The notes under the pieces: generated by a model
Seen by the model: the letters and a program-made list of their open reading frames with translations, nothing else
Told to the model about the DNA's origin: nothing
Databases searched by the model: none
Shown: piece by piece, positions 16,224 through 24,904 of the stretch
How positions within the stretch are numbered: position 1 is the first letter of the stretch
Layout: each line of letters opens with the position of its first letter
NCBI GenBank assembly: GCA_004297985.1
Contig: SCRA01000051.1
Location: 1 to 35,465 of the forward strand
Direction: 5' to 3'
DNA length: 35,465 nucleotides
DNA from: a bacterium
GTDB taxonomy: Bacteria; Vulcanimicrobiota; Vulcanimicrobiia; Vulcanimicrobiales; SCRA01
Program-made: the position numbers and the translations under genes

Positions 16224-17689
16224 TGGGGTGAGGCCAATGCCTCGCGTGCGACGATGTCGAGCACCACCGGGCCTTCGTCAGGCGCGCCGCCGCGCTCGAG
16301 CGGCGGGAGCAGGCGGGCCACCGGCGTGGCCGGCATGCCGGCATGCACAGCCGTCCCCTGCACCGTTCCCAACGTCCCCCACGTATAGGCCTTGTCGATG
16401 CGCACGTCGAGCCATGGCCCGTCGAGATGCTGCTTGGGCACGATGACCGTGACGTTCTGGCCGATTTTGGCGGCGTATCGGGTGCGATCTTTCTTGGAGG
16501 GCCCGACGATCAATGCGCGCTGCGTCGTGCCGACCAGCGACTGATGGTAGGCGCGCGTCATGCGATCCTGCGCTTCGGCCACTCGCCGCAGTCGCTCGCC
16601 CGCCACGGCGGGGTCGACGAACAGATCGCTCCACGCCGCCGCCTGCGTCCCGCGCCGCGGCGAGTAGATGAACGTGTAGCCGTTCTGAAACGTCCCCTCG
16701 TTGACGTAGGCGAGGGTCTCTCCGAACATCTCCTCGCTCTCGCCGGGGAAGCCTACGATGAGGTCCGTGGTCAACGCCCAATCGGGATAATGCGCGCGGA
16801 ACGTCGCCACCTTCTCGCGGTAGCGCTCGATCGTATATTTGCGGTTCATACGTTTGAGCATGACGTTTGAAGCCGACTGCAACGGCAGATGGAGCCGCTT
16901 GTTCAGCTTGCCGATGGCGCCCATCACCTGGAACGTATGCTCGTCGAAATCGTTGGGATGCGGGCTGATGAAGGTCAGGCGCTCCACCCGCTCCTGGGCG
17001 GCCACCATCTCCAGGAGGTCGGCGAAGCGCGCCCCCGTCTGCGGGCAATGGTAGTGGTTGACGGTCTGCCCGACCAGCATGATCTCGCGCGCGCCGCGGT
17101 CGAGCCGCTCGCGCACGTCGGCCATCACCGCCTCCGCGGTGCGATCTTCGAAGCGGCCGCGCACCATTGGCACGATGCAGAACGTGCAGTAGTACGAACA
17201 GCCCTGCTGAACGGTGACGAAGGCACGCAGGTTGCGCCAGCGTGGGTCGACCTCGGCGTCCTCGTGCAGGACCGCGCCGTACCCCTCCAGAGCGGCCAGC
17301 CGATTTTCGCTTCCGTCGTCGTCGCCGACGAAGTTGTCGCGCCACTCCGCCAGCCGCGCTATGACGGCGTCGATCTCACGCGTGCCGAAGATCGCATCGA
17401 CGTAGGGCACCTTGCCCGGCATCACGTCGCGGTCTTGTTCGGCTAAGCACCCCATGACCACGAGGCGCACCTCGGGGTCCTGCGCCTTGAGTGCCTTCCA
17501 CTGGCCGATGCGCCCGTAGGCCCGCATCTCGGCATTATCGCGCACGGTGCACGTGTTGAGTACCAAGACGCTGGCGTCTTCGGGCCTCTCCGCGGCGCGG
17601 TAGCCGAGTGCCAGGGCCCCGCGCAGTACGCGCTCGGAGTCGGCCTCGTTCATCTGGCAGCCAAAGGTTTGAATGTAGATCGAAGGCAT
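16220..17689 (-). CDS. miaB: tRNA-2-methylthio-N6-dimethylallyladenosine synthase
   Basis: A 489-residue radical SAM methylthiotransferase. The N-terminal UPF0004 domain supplies the auxiliary cluster cysteines (FGCQMN, NTCTVRDNAE, VMGCLAEQ). The SAM cluster motif is CSYYCTFC, followed by GRFEDRTAEAV and the typical LPLQSASNVMLKRMNRKYT. A TRAM RNA-binding domain closes the chain. NTCTVRDNAE and the overall length favour MiaB over MtaB or RimO. The ATG at 17689 is chosen because MPSIYIQTFGCQMNE is the usual N-terminus; an upstream extension overlaps the PEGA gene. It methylthiolates the tRNA adenosine first modified by MiaA, whose gene lies three genes downstream. Confidence 0.95.
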   Translation of the reverse strand: MPSIYIQTFGCQMNEADSERVLRGALALGYRAAERPEDASVLVLNTCTVRDNAEMRAYGRIGQWKALKAQDPEVRLVVMGCLAEQDRDVMPGKVPYVDAIFGTREIDAVIARLAEWRDNFVGDDDGSENRLAALEGYGAVLHEDAEVDPRWRNLRAFVTVQQGCSYYCTFCIVPMVRGRFEDRTAEAVMADVRERLDRGAREIMLVGQTVNHYHCPQTGARFADLLEMVAAQERVERLTFISPHPNDFDEHTFQVMGAIGKLNKRLHLPLQSASNVMLKRMNRKYTIERYREKVATFRAHYPDWALTTDLIVGFPGESEEMFGETLAYVNEGTFQNGYTFIYSPRRGTQAAAWSDLFVDPAVAGERLRRVAEAQDRMTRAYHQSLVGTTQRALIVGPSKKDRTRYAAKIGQNVTVIVPKQHLDGPWLDVRIDKAYTWGTLGTVQGTAVHAGMPATPVARLLPPLERGGAPDEGPVVLDIVAREALASPQ

Positions 17690-17696
17690 GGCGCGG

Positions 17697-18443
17697 TTAC
17701 TTCTTACTCTCTGCGACAAGCCACTGCAAGAGGGCCAGCGGAAGGTAGAGACGGCCTTCAACCACCGTGGGGGCGGCGTCGTAGCGGCGCGGTTGATCGT
17801 CGACGGCGTAGTTTCGCTGATCGAGGTGGCCGACGACTTTGTGGCCGCCGTAGCGGATCACCAGCTTCCCGCCAACCAGCGTGAAGGCGTCGTCGGGAAG
17901 GTAGCCGTCGACAGGAGCGAGGACGACCGGAGCGGCGCTCGACGCGGCGTGCAGGACCACTACGGTCTCGGTGTCGGGGTAGACGTCGACGTCGCGAGCA
18001 ACGGAATCGCCCTTGGCACGTACTTCCACGCGATGGCTCCCGGCCGCCAGGCGGCGCGAGACCACGGGGAGCCTGCCGATCGAGACTCCGTCGAGGTAGA
18101 CGACGCCCCCCACGATGTCGGAGCGGATCGCGAGGCTCCCGGTCTGGCGAAGGGCACTGGTCGTCGCTGCCAGGTGCACCGACTCCATCAGCGGCTCGTC
18201 CGAGCTGCCGACATCGACCCCCACGTCCTGTACGGTGAAGCCCGCCTTGCTCACGGAGATGACGTGGTGTCCGGGGGGCACGGCGGAGACCAGGATGGGA
18301 CTCTCGCCGACGAAGGTCCCGTCGAGCCAGATATCGGCGCCGCTGGGTAGACTGGAGATGAAGATCGCCCCGCGCCCGCGATCGGCGGCTGCCGGAGCGG
18401 TCAATGCGGCGAGCAAAAGGCAACATACGAGGAGGGAGCGCAT
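17697..18443 (-). CDS. Exported protein with two PEGA domains and a copper-amine-oxidase-N-like domain
   Basis: A 248-residue protein with a signal peptide (MRSLLVCCLLLAALTAPAAA). Two PEGA repeats follow: residues 26-72 (IFISSLPSGADIWLDGTFVG) and 102-145 (GSLAIRSDIVGGVVYLDGVS). The C-terminal 80 residues end with YDAAPTVVEGRLYLPLALL, the pattern of the non-catalytic stalk domain found at the N-terminus of copper amine oxidases and in many surface proteins. It probably acts in the periplasm or at the envelope as a binding or structural module. The ATG at 18443 directly precedes the signal; a longer open frame upstream runs into der. It lies seven bases before miaB and is divergent from der across 81 bases. 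Confidence 0.82.
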   Translation of the reverse strand: MRSLLVCCLLLAALTAPAAADRGRGAIFISSLPSGADIWLDGTFVGESPILVSAVPPGHHVISVSKAGFTVQDVGVDVGSSDEPLMESVHLAATTSALRQTGSLAIRSDIVGGVVYLDGVSIGRLPVVSRRLAAGSHRVEVRAKGDSVARDVDVYPDTETVVVLHAASSAAPVVLAPVDGYLPDDAFTLVGGKLVIRYGGHKVVGHLDQRNYAVDDQPRRYDAAPTVVEGRLYLPLALLQWLVAESKK

Positions 18444-18524
18444 CGAGCCACCCTTCGGGTTCGTCGTGCGCCCTGCCCCCCGCGCCATAGGTTGGCCCCC
18501 TCCAACGGCGAATCGGGTGCGGCT

Positions 18525-19880
18525 ATGTATCCTACCGTGGCCATCGTCGGGCGACCCAACGTCGGGAAGAGCGCCCTGTTCAATCGCCTGGTCGGCCAGC
18601 GCCTGGCGATCGTGGAGGACACCCCCGGCGTCACGCGCGACCGCCTCTACGCGGTGGCCGAGTGGCTCGGGCGTTACTTCACCCTTGTCGACACCGGGGG
18701 CATCGAGGCCGGCGTCGATCTGCGTAAGGAGGCCACGGACGAGCCGACGCGCATCCGCGCCAACGCGCGGCGCCAAGCCGAGGCGGCGGCCCAAGTGGCC
18801 GATGTGGTGATCTTCGTCGCCGACGGGCGCGAGGGCTATAACCCGCTCGACGACGAGGTGGCGCTCATCCTGCGGCGCGCCAGGCGCCACGTGATCTTCG
18901 TGGCCAACAAAGTGGAGTCACCTGCCGCTCGGCAGTCGGCGACCGCGGAGTTCGCGCGCTTGGGCTTCGGCGACCCCATCGGCGTCTCGGCCATCCACGG
19001 CGAGGGTACGGGGGACCTGCTCGACGCCGTCGTGGCACGCCTGCCCGCAGAGTTGGAAGCGCCCGCTGAGGGCGAGTTGGCGATCGCCATCATCGGCCAA
19101 CCCAACGTCGGGAAGTCCTCACTCCTCAACGCACTGGTGGGCCAGGAGCGCTCCATCGTCTCTACCGTTCCGGGCACCACGCGCGACGCCATCGACGAAG
19201 TCGTCGAGCGTGACGGCCGCCGGCTCCGCCTGATCGACACGGCGGGCATCCGTCGCCACGTCGACAAGCGCGACTCCATCGAGTACTACTCCAGCCTGCG
19301 TTCGCTGGCCGCGATCTCGCGCAGTCAGATCGCCCTGCTGCTGATCGATGCGATGAAGGGCATCCTAGCGCAGGACCGCCGCCTAGCCGGCATCGCCATC
19401 GAGGAGCGCAAAGGGCTGATTCTGGTCGTCAACAAATGGGATCTTGCCCTCGAGCAGGGCGGATACGGACAGGGAGAGCTCACGGAGATCCTCCACCAGC
19501 AACTGGGCTTTGCCCCGTACGCGCCGGTGGTCTTTCTCTCCGCGCTCACCAAGCGCGGCCTCGGGAAGCTTCTGCCGATGGTCGATCGTGTGGCGGAGAA
19601 CCTACGCCGGCGCGTCCCCACGCCGCAGTTGAACGAGGTTCTACGCGATGCCATGCTGGCCCATCCGCCGCCACCGGTCAAGGGGCGCCGGCTCAAGGTG
19701 CTCTACGCCTCGCAGCCGTACGACAATCCACCGGGGTTCGTGCTCATCGCGAACGATCCGGAGCTCGTCCACTTCTCGTATCAGCGATTTCTGGAGAACG
19801 TGATCCGTCAACACTTTGGCTTCGAAGGTGCGCCGATCACCCTGCACTTCCGCGAGCGCGGCAGGGCGGAGGCGACGTGA
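18525..19880 (+). CDS. der: Ribosome-assembly GTPase Der (EngA)
   Basis: A 451-residue protein with the tandem G domains that define Der, needed for 50S subunit maturation. G domain 1 has GRPNVGKS (residues 8-15), DTPGVTRDR and DTGG. G domain 2 has GQPNVGKSS, PGTTRDAID, DTAGI and NKWD. The C-terminal KH-like domain carries HPPPPVKGRRLKVLYASQ. In G domain 1 the base-specificity motif reads NKVE rather than NKxD. The ATG at 18525 is chosen because MYPTVAIVGRPNVGKS is the expected N-terminus; its ribosome site is weak. The stop overlaps the plsY GTG by three bases in the sequence GTGA. Confidence 0.96.
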   Translation: MYPTVAIVGRPNVGKSALFNRLVGQRLAIVEDTPGVTRDRLYAVAEWLGRYFTLVDTGGIEAGVDLRKEATDEPTRIRANARRQAEAAAQVADVVIFVADGREGYNPLDDEVALILRRARRHVIFVANKVESPAARQSATAEFARLGFGDPIGVSAIHGEGTGDLLDAVVARLPAELEAPAEGELAIAIIGQPNVGKSSLLNALVGQERSIVSTVPGTTRDAIDEVVERDGRRLRLIDTAGIRRHVDKRDSIEYYSSLRSLAAISRSQIALLLIDAMKGILAQDRRLAGIAIEERKGLILVVNKWDLALEQGGYGQGELTEILHQQLGFAPYAPVVFLSALTKRGLGKLLPMVDRVAENLRRRVPTPQLNEVLRDAMLAHPPPPVKGRRLKVLYASQPYDNPPGFVLIANDPELVHFSYQRFLENVIRQHFGFEGAPITLHFRERGRAEAT

Positions 19881-20473
19881 TCCTCTTGGGCGTGGCCGCC
19901 GCGTTTCTCGTCGGCTCGATCCCCTTCGGCATCGTCGTGGGCCGCGGATTCTTCGGCATCGACTTGCGCGCGCAGGGCAGCGGGAACATTGGGGCCGCCA
20001 ATGCCTTCCGTGCTCTCCCGAAGTGGGCCGCCGCCCTGGTCTTGGTGGGAGATGCCCTCAAAGGGTACGTGCCGACGGCGCTCGCCCTGCACTTCGGAGC
20101 GGGACCCTGGGGAAGCGTCGCGATCGCCTTGGCGGCGATCCTCGGCCACAACTACTCGCTCTTCCTGCGGGGGCGCGGGGGGAAGGGAGTGGCCACCGGG
20201 CTCGGCGCGTTGATCGCCCTCTCCTGGCTCGCGGCGCTGGGCTGCATCGGCGTCTGGGTCGTCGCCGTCCTTCTCACGGGGTACGCCAGCCTGGGGTCAC
20301 TCCTGCTGAACCTCGCGCAACCTCTCGCGTTGTGGATCGTGACCCGCGAGCCGGCCTTCGCCGCATTCGGCAGCGTGGCGTTCGTGCTCGCGCTCTGGCG
20401 CCATCGCGAAAACGTCGACCGACTGCTCCACGGCCGCGAGAACGCGCTCTTCAAGCGCCACACCGCTCACTAG
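19877..20473 (+). CDS. plsY: Glycerol-3-phosphate acyltransferase PlsY
   Basis: A 198-residue membrane enzyme that transfers an acyl group from acyl-phosphate to glycerol-3-phosphate, the first step of phospholipid synthesis. The three conserved loops are present: GSIPFGIVVGR, GSGNIGAANAFR (usually GSGNPGATNxxR) and GHNYSLFLRGRGGKGVATGLG, split here as GHNYSLFL and GRGGKGVATGLG. About five membrane segments are visible. The GTG start at 19877 overlaps the der stop (GTGA) and places the first membrane segment at once. The longer open frame upstream is only the shadow of der. Confidence 0.95.
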   Translation: MILLGVAAAFLVGSIPFGIVVGRGFFGIDLRAQGSGNIGAANAFRALPKWAAALVLVGDALKGYVPTALALHFGAGPWGSVAIALAAILGHNYSLFLRGRGGKGVATGLGALIALSWLAALGCIGVWVVAVLLTGYASLGSLLLNLAQPLALWIVTREPAFAAFGSVAFVLALWRHRENVDRLLHGRENALFKRHTAH

Positions 20474-20481
20474 CAGAGTGC

Positions 20482-20517
20482 GGCACCATGCTGCCCGAGA
20501 GGGGCAACCGCGGTGCC
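20482..20517 (+). promoter_or_regulatory. Nested hairpin in the plsY-efp spacer
   Basis: An outer stem GGCACC/GGTGCC (20482-20487 with 20512-20517) encloses an inner stem TGCCC/GGGCA (20492-20496 with 20502-20506) with loop GAGAG. It lies in the 92-base gap between plsY and efp. No T-run follows directly, so it is not a clear terminator. It may be a leader structure of the efp transcript, or just a GC-rich coincidence. Confidence 0.3.
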
Positions 20518-20565
20518 CTGCGAATGGCCGGGGGTTTTGCCGCACATGGAGCTGCTGTACACTAC

Positions 20566-21126
20566 ATGATCTCTAGCAACGACTTTCGCAACGGCGTGAC
20601 CATTACCATCGATGGCCAGCTCTGGACCGTCGTGGAGTTCCTCCACGTCAAGCCCGGCAAAGGCGCGGCCTTCGTGCGCACCAAGCTCAAGAACGTGAAG
20701 ACGGGGCAGACCCTCGAGCGCACGTTCCGCGCCGGCGAGAAGCTGGAGCGCGCCACGGTCGACAACCGCGAGATGCAAATGCTCTACAACGATGCGGACG
20801 GCTACCACTTCATGGACCTCGAGAGCTACGAGAACATCACGCTCCAGCGCGATCTCATCGGCGGTCCCGCCGACTTCCTCAAAGACGGCATGAAGATCCA
20901 AGTGCAGTTCCACGAAGCGGTGCCCATCGGCGCCGACCTGCCGGCACACGTGGAGCTGGAAGTCAAGGAGACCGAGCCTGGCTTCAAGGGCGACACAGCG
21001 ACGGGGGCGACCAAGCCCGCCCTCCTCGAGACCGGAGCCACGGTCAACGTTCCACTCTTCGTGAACCCGGGTGACGTCATTCGCATCGATACCCGCGATC
21101 GCCGCTACATCGGCCGCGTGCAGTAG
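20566..21126 (+). CDS. efp: Translation elongation factor P
   Basis: A 186-residue EF-P, which rescues ribosomes stalled on polyproline stretches. The modifiable lysine is Lys32 in HVKPGKGAAF, a lysine-type loop as in many bacteria. The OB domains end with the signature VNVPLFVNPGDVIRIDTRDRRYIGR, split here as VNVPLFVNPGD and IRIDTRDRRYIGR. The ATG at 20566 gives the standard N-terminus MISSNDFRNG. The frame upstream is open but only shadows plsY. No lysylation (EpmA/B) or rhamnosylation (EarP) gene is in the window, so modification status is unknown. The gene converges on the Rrf2 gene with an 18-base gap. Confidence 0.97.
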   Translation: MISSNDFRNGVTITIDGQLWTVVEFLHVKPGKGAAFVRTKLKNVKTGQTLERTFRAGEKLERATVDNREMQMLYNDADGYHFMDLESYENITLQRDLIGGPADFLKDGMKIQVQFHEAVPIGADLPAHVELEVKETEPGFKGDTATGATKPALLETGATVNVPLFVNPGDVIRIDTRDRRYIGRVQ

Positions 21127-21144
21127 CGCCGGCCGTCTTCGTCT

Positions 21145-21570
21145 TCAGATGACGTAGTGTAGGACGGAGTGGGCGGCACGCTGGCGATCGACGAGATCGG
21201 CGAACGTGACCCCTTCGAGCGCCTCCTCGAGCACGCTCCCCACGCGTCCGAGCGCCTCCTCCACGATATCGCGCTCGCGCGAGGAATCGGGGGGGGCGCC
21301 CTCGAGCAGCTCACGATCGAAACGGCGCACGACGTCGGCCAGCGTGATGGCGGAGGCGGAACGCGCCAAGAGGTAGCCGCCTTGGCTTCCTCGCCGGCTT
21401 GCAACCAGGCCCGCCGACTTCAACGCCAGCAGGATCTGCGGCAGAAATCGCTCCGGGATGCCCTGCGCCCGCGCGATATCCTCGATGCGCGTCGGTTCGC
21501 CGTCTCCCGGCGCTAACGCAAGCTCGAGAAGCGCCCGGGCGGCGTAGACGGTCTTGGCAGAAAGGCGCAC
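21145..21570 (-). CDS. Rrf2-family transcriptional regulator without cysteines
   Basis: A 141-residue winged-helix protein: MRLSAKTVYAARALLELAL opens the fold, RIEDIARAQGIPERFLPQIL is the recognition region, and LVASRRGSQGGYLLAR is the wing, typical of Rrf2. IscR- and NsrR-type members bind an Fe-S cluster through three cysteines in the dimerisation region. This protein contains no cysteine at all, so it should sense something other than an Fe-S cluster state, as CymR-like members do through partner proteins. The start is GTG at 21570. The target genes are not evident; the nearest upstream gene is sprT-like. Confidence 0.88.
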   Translation of the reverse strand: MRLSAKTVYAARALLELALAPGDGEPTRIEDIARAQGIPERFLPQILLALKSAGLVASRRGSQGGYLLARSASAITLADVVRRFDRELLEGAPPDSSRERDIVEEALGRVGSVLEEALEGVTFADLVDRQRAAHSVLHYVI

Positions 21571-21642
21571 GCATGTACCTTGGCGGGCATCACACAGCCG
21601 TCCTTCAGTGAAACGGTCTACCGCCGCGTGCTAGCAGGGCGT

Positions 21643-22185
21643 CTAGACCGGCGCGGAAAGCTCCGGAGCATCCGGCCCCGCCAGGTCGCGAACGCCGATC
21701 ACTTCGTAGACGCGCAACTGGAAGCGCGGATCGAACGAGCGCCGGCTGCATCGGCCGCAGGAGATGCGAACCGGCGGGCGCCGGCGGCGCAACAGCTCCG
21801 TCGCGCAGTGCGGACACTTGAGGATGTAGCGCCGCCCGCTCGGCCTTTCCTCGACGCGTCCCATCTCGTGGTAAATGCTGGCGATTCCAAGTTCGCGCAT
21901 CTTCTTTTTGAATGCCGGCGTATGCCCCGAGTCCAATCCTCTGGCATCGAGCCACGCATGGATCATCTCGTGGAGCAGCGTCTCCTCCAAGCGCTCGGGA
22001 TATCGGCGGAAGTGCTTGGTCGAGAGCTCGATCAGCGGCGGCTTGTGGATGATGCGCCCCGCCACCGTCGAGAAGCGCGGATTGTAGGCGATGCGATAGG
22101 GCGGGATCCCACCGCCGAAGTGCTGCAGGTTCAGGCGAGCGAAGAGCAGTTGGAGCTCGGCCTCGTCGGGTAGGGACTGATCCAT
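21643..22185 (-). CDS. SprT-like zinc metallopeptidase domain protein
   Basis: A 180-residue SprT/Spartan-like protein with the zincin motif HEMIH (72-76) and a third ligand at His88 in SGHTPAF. It also has a C-terminal zinc ribbon (CPHC at 124-127 and CGRC at 143-146). Spartan-type proteases degrade DNA-protein crosslinks in eukaryotes; bacterial SprT-like proteins are little studied. The ATG at 22185 is chosen because the domain begins soon after it ([16 protein letters not shown]); the frame is open upstream but reads as low-complexity sequence over the hpd start. It is divergent from hpd across 83 bases. Confidence 0.88.
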   Translation of the reverse strand: MDQSLPDEAELQLLFARLNLQHFGGGIPPYRIAYNPRFSTVAGRIIHKPPLIELSTKHFRRYPERLEETLLHEMIHAWLDARGLDSGHTPAFKKKMRELGIASIYHEMGRVEERPSGRRYILKCPHCATELLRRRRPPVRISCGRCSRRSFDPRFQLRVYEVIGVRDLAGPDAPELSAPV

Positions 22186-22268
22186 CGGCGCGGCAGCGTT
22201 CCCGCCGTGCGGTGGTCTGCCCTCCCTCCCCAGGACCGCCCCTCGCAGCTTCCGAAGGTTCCGGCACG

Positions 22269-23387
22269 ATGACCACCACGGCCTCCACCGCCCCGCAGAC
22301 GGCACTCGACCGCCCGGATTGGGATTACGTCGAGTTCTACGTCGGCAACGCCAAGCAAGCCGCGCACTTCTACCGCACCGCCTTCGGTTTCGAGCAGATC
22401 GCCTACGCGGGACCCGAGACGGGGATGCGCGACCGCGCTTCCTACGTGCTCGAGCAGAATCGCCTACGATTCGTGATCACGAGCTCCCTCCAGCCGGATC
22501 ACGAGATCACGCACCATGTGGCCCTCCACGGTGACGGTGTGCGCGACATCGCTCTTTGTGTCGCCGATGCCGGGGCAGCCTTCAGTCTGGCGGTGGAGCG
22601 CGGCGCCCGCCCCGTCCGTGAGCCTCGGACGCAGAACGATGCGTTCGGCAGCGCCACGCTCGCCTCGGTTGCCACGTACGGCGACACGATCCACACCTTC
22701 GTGGAGCGCGACGAATACCGCGGCCCCTTCCTGCCCGGCTTCGTGGAGCAGCGCGTCGCCGCGGGCTCCCAAGAGTATCCTGCGCTGCACCACATCGACC
22801 ACTGCGTGGGCAACGTCGGTTGGCACGAGATGGACGTTTGGGCCGACTACTATGCGCGCGTCTTCCACTTTACCCAGCTCGTCTCGTTCGATGACAAGGA
22901 CATCTCGACCGAGTACACGGCGCTGAAGTCGAAGGTGATGTCCGATGCGCGCCACGCCGTCAAATTTCCCATCAATGAGCCGGCGCAGGGCCTCAGAAAA
23001 TCGCAGATCGAGGAGTACCTCGACTTCTACCACGGCGCCGGGGTGCAGCATCTAGCGCTTCATACCAGCGACATCGTCTCGACGATCCGAGCGTTGCGCG
23101 CCAACGGCGTGGAGTTCCTCGAAGCCCCCGATGCCTATTACGACCAGCTCGAGGGGCGCGTCGGCAAGATCGACGAGGCCATCGATGTGCTACGCGAATT
23201 ACGCATCCTCGTCGACCGCGACGACCGCGGCTACATGCTTCAGCTCTTTACCAAGCCGCTGCAAGATCGTCCAACGCTCTTCTTCGAGATCATCCAGCGT
23301 AAGGGCAGCCTCTCCTTCGGCAAGGGCAACTTCAAGGCTCTCTTCGTAGCCATCGAACAAGAGCAGGCCAAGCGCGGAACGCTGTAA
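22269..23387 (+). CDS. hpd: 4-hydroxyphenylpyruvate dioxygenase
   Basis: A 372-residue Fe(II) dioxygenase of the vicinal-oxygen-chelate fold, converting 4-hydroxyphenylpyruvate to homogentisate in tyrosine breakdown or in plastoquinone/tocopherol-like synthesis. The iron ligands are visible: His188 ([10 protein letters not shown]), His261 (GVQHLALHT) and Glu340 ([10 protein letters not shown]). The C-terminal [11 protein letters not shown]-type gate helix is present as [11 protein letters not shown], which favours HPPD over hydroxymandelate synthase. The ATG at 22269 starts just before the first domain. No homogentisate dioxygenase gene is in the window. The TPR gene follows after six bases. 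Confidence 0.95.
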   Translation: MTTTASTAPQTALDRPDWDYVEFYVGNAKQAAHFYRTAFGFEQIAYAGPETGMRDRASYVLEQNRLRFVITSSLQPDHEITHHVALHGDGVRDIALCVADAGAAFSLAVERGARPVREPRTQNDAFGSATLASVATYGDTIHTFVERDEYRGPFLPGFVEQRVAAGSQEYPALHHIDHCVGNVGWHEMDVWADYYARVFHFTQLVSFDDKDISTEYTALKSKVMSDARHAVKFPINEPAQGLRKSQIEEYLDFYHGAGVQHLALHTSDIVSTIRALRANGVEFLEAPDAYYDQLEGRVGKIDEAIDVLRELRILVDRDDRGYMLQLFTKPLQDRPTLFFEIIQRKGSLSFGKGNFKALFVAIEQEQAKRGTL

Positions 23388-23393
23388 GGAATC

Positions 23394-24029
23394 ATGAACC
23401 AGACGCCACGGACCGCCGCGGGACTTCCCTCCCGCTTGGCCGTTCCGATCTTCATCGTCGTCGCCGCACTCTTCTTAGGGTCGCTCGGCTACTTCTTCAA
23501 AATCTCCAGCTCGCAAGAGGGTGCCGCCTTCGGGCGCAACGCCCTCCAGCAGGCAAACGCTCCTACTTCGGCCATGGGCGGATCCGATACCAAGGCGGCC
23601 CAGCTCCCGCAGACGGTCACCGTGCAGAGCGGCTCCGGACCCGTGCGGGGGGCGCCGATCGAAGACGGCCCCGAAGCTGCGGGCGAGCCGGCCGGCGCCC
23701 CCCCGGGGCCCGTGATGGCCGAGGTCCAGCGCTACCGCACGCAGCTCGAGCGGAACCCCAATGACGTCGAGGCGCTGATGGGCCTGGGCAAGCTGGAGCT
23801 GCAGGCTGGGATGTACGCCAAGGCCGAGGAGGGCTTTGCACGTGCCGCGCGCCTCCAGCCATCGAACGCAGAGGCCCTCTACGGCGAGGGTACCGCGGCG
23901 CAGGCACTCGGGCAGCGTGATCGCGCCATCACCGCGTACAAGCGCGTGCTCGATGCCGCCCCGAGCGATCCGCGAGCGAAAGACGCTCGCGCCGCTCTGC
24001 AGACGCTGGGCGCCGCAGCCAACCCGTGA
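23394..24029 (+). CDS. Membrane-anchored TPR protein
   Basis: A 211-residue protein with a single N-terminal membrane anchor (about residues 15-35, LAVPIFIVVAALFLGSLGYFF). A low-complexity Ala/Gly/Pro linker follows, then two to three tetratricopeptide repeats between residues 108 and 205 (DVEALMGLGKLELQAGMYAKAEEGFARAA, split as DVEALMGLGKLEL and MYAKAEEGFARAA). It is probably anchored in the inner membrane with the TPRs outside, as a protein-interaction scaffold. It resembles the CcmH/NrfG style of TPR tail, but there is no cytochrome maturation gene nearby. Its stop overlaps the pheA start. Confidence 0.8.
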   Translation: MNQTPRTAAGLPSRLAVPIFIVVAALFLGSLGYFFKISSSQEGAAFGRNALQQANAPTSAMGGSDTKAAQLPQTVTVQSGSGPVRGAPIEDGPEAAGEPAGAPPGPVMAEVQRYRTQLERNPNDVEALMGLGKLELQAGMYAKAEEGFARAARLQPSNAEALYGEGTAAQALGQRDRAITAYKRVLDAAPSDPRAKDARAALQTLGAAANP

Positions 24030-24850
24030 TGCGTGTCGCCTATCAAGGTGAGCCGGGAGCCTTCAGCGACGAAGCGGCACGGCGGTTGCTGCCGGGCGCC
24101 GAGAGCTGCGGCTACCCCAGCTTCGACGAGGCCGTGACCGCGGCCGTCAACGGCGCCGCTGACGCCGTGTTGTTGCCCGTGGAGAATACGATCTACGGCT
24201 CGGTGGTGCGCTCTTACGATCTGATCGGCGACTCACCGTTGCGCCTCTGCGGGGAGACCATCGTTCACGTGCGCCAATGCTTGATCGCACCACACGGCAC
24301 GACCCTTGCGCACGTGCGGACGGTGGCCTCCCATCCGGTAGCGCTGGAGCAGTGCCGCCGAGCGATCGCGCAGCACCACTGGAAGACGCTGCAGGCGGTG
24401 GACACCGCCGGCGCAGTGCGCGCGCTGCTCGACGGCTCCATCGCCGCCGACGCGGCCATCGCCGGTCCGCTGGCCGCAGAGCGCTACGACGCGCAGCTCC
24501 TGCTGGCCGACATCCAAGACGATCCGGGAAACTCGACGCGCTTTCTGCTGGGCGCACGCGAACCGCTGGCACAGGAGCTCGCTGGGCCGGAGCGCGACCG
24601 CTCCGCGCTGCGCTTGGAGCTGGCCAACCGTGCAGGCTCGCTTCACGCCGCGCTCGGCCTCTTCGCGGAACAGGGAATCAATCTGCGGATGCTGCTCTCC
24701 CGGCCGATCCCCGCGCAGCCGTGGCGCTACGCCTTCTACCTTGAAGTCGATGCCGACGCTCCACGCGCCGAGGCGGCGCTCGACGCGTTGGGGGACATCG
24801 GTACGGGCCGCCTGTTGGGGAGCTACCGCGGAGCGGCACGAGCAGACTAG
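24029..24850 (+). CDS. pheA: Prephenate dehydratase
   Basis: A 273-residue enzyme making phenylpyruvate from prephenate for phenylalanine synthesis. The catalytic domain shows GEPGAFSDEAA, ENTIYGSVVRSYDL and the active-site motif NSTRFLL. A C-terminal ACT domain (ELANRAGSLHAALGLF, then NLRMLLSRPI) should give phenylalanine feedback control. There is no fused chorismate mutase, unlike enteric PheA. The ATG at 24029 overlaps the TPR gene stop (TGATG); a GTG three bases earlier is an equal alternative. The order hpd-TPR-pheA puts aromatic degradation and synthesis genes in one unit. Confidence 0.94.
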   Translation: MRVAYQGEPGAFSDEAARRLLPGAESCGYPSFDEAVTAAVNGAADAVLLPVENTIYGSVVRSYDLIGDSPLRLCGETIVHVRQCLIAPHGTTLAHVRTVASHPVALEQCRRAIAQHHWKTLQAVDTAGAVRALLDGSIAADAAIAGPLAAERYDAQLLLADIQDDPGNSTRFLLGAREPLAQELAGPERDRSALRLELANRAGSLHAALGLFAEQGINLRMLLSRPIPAQPWRYAFYLEVDADAPRAEAALDALGDIGTGRLLGSYRGAARAD

Positions 24851-24904
24851 GAGCCTGCCTGAAGAGTCACCTGAGCCCGGAGAACCCGTCTGCGGCGTGC
24901 GCCT

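Noticed and set aside
14199-16388. Long plus-strand open frame antisense to mutS
   Set aside because: Shadow of mutS codon usage; Arg/Gln/His-rich product without domains and no ribosome site.
20537-20563. Possible efp promoter TTGCCG/TACACT just before the start codon
   Set aside because: The spacer is only 15 bases and the -10 is two bases from the ATG, which would need a leaderless or shortened mRNA; too weak to annotate.
24851-24904. Possible bidirectional terminator between the convergent pheA and RND genes
   Set aside because: No stable stem followed by a T-run on either strand could be found in these 54 bases.
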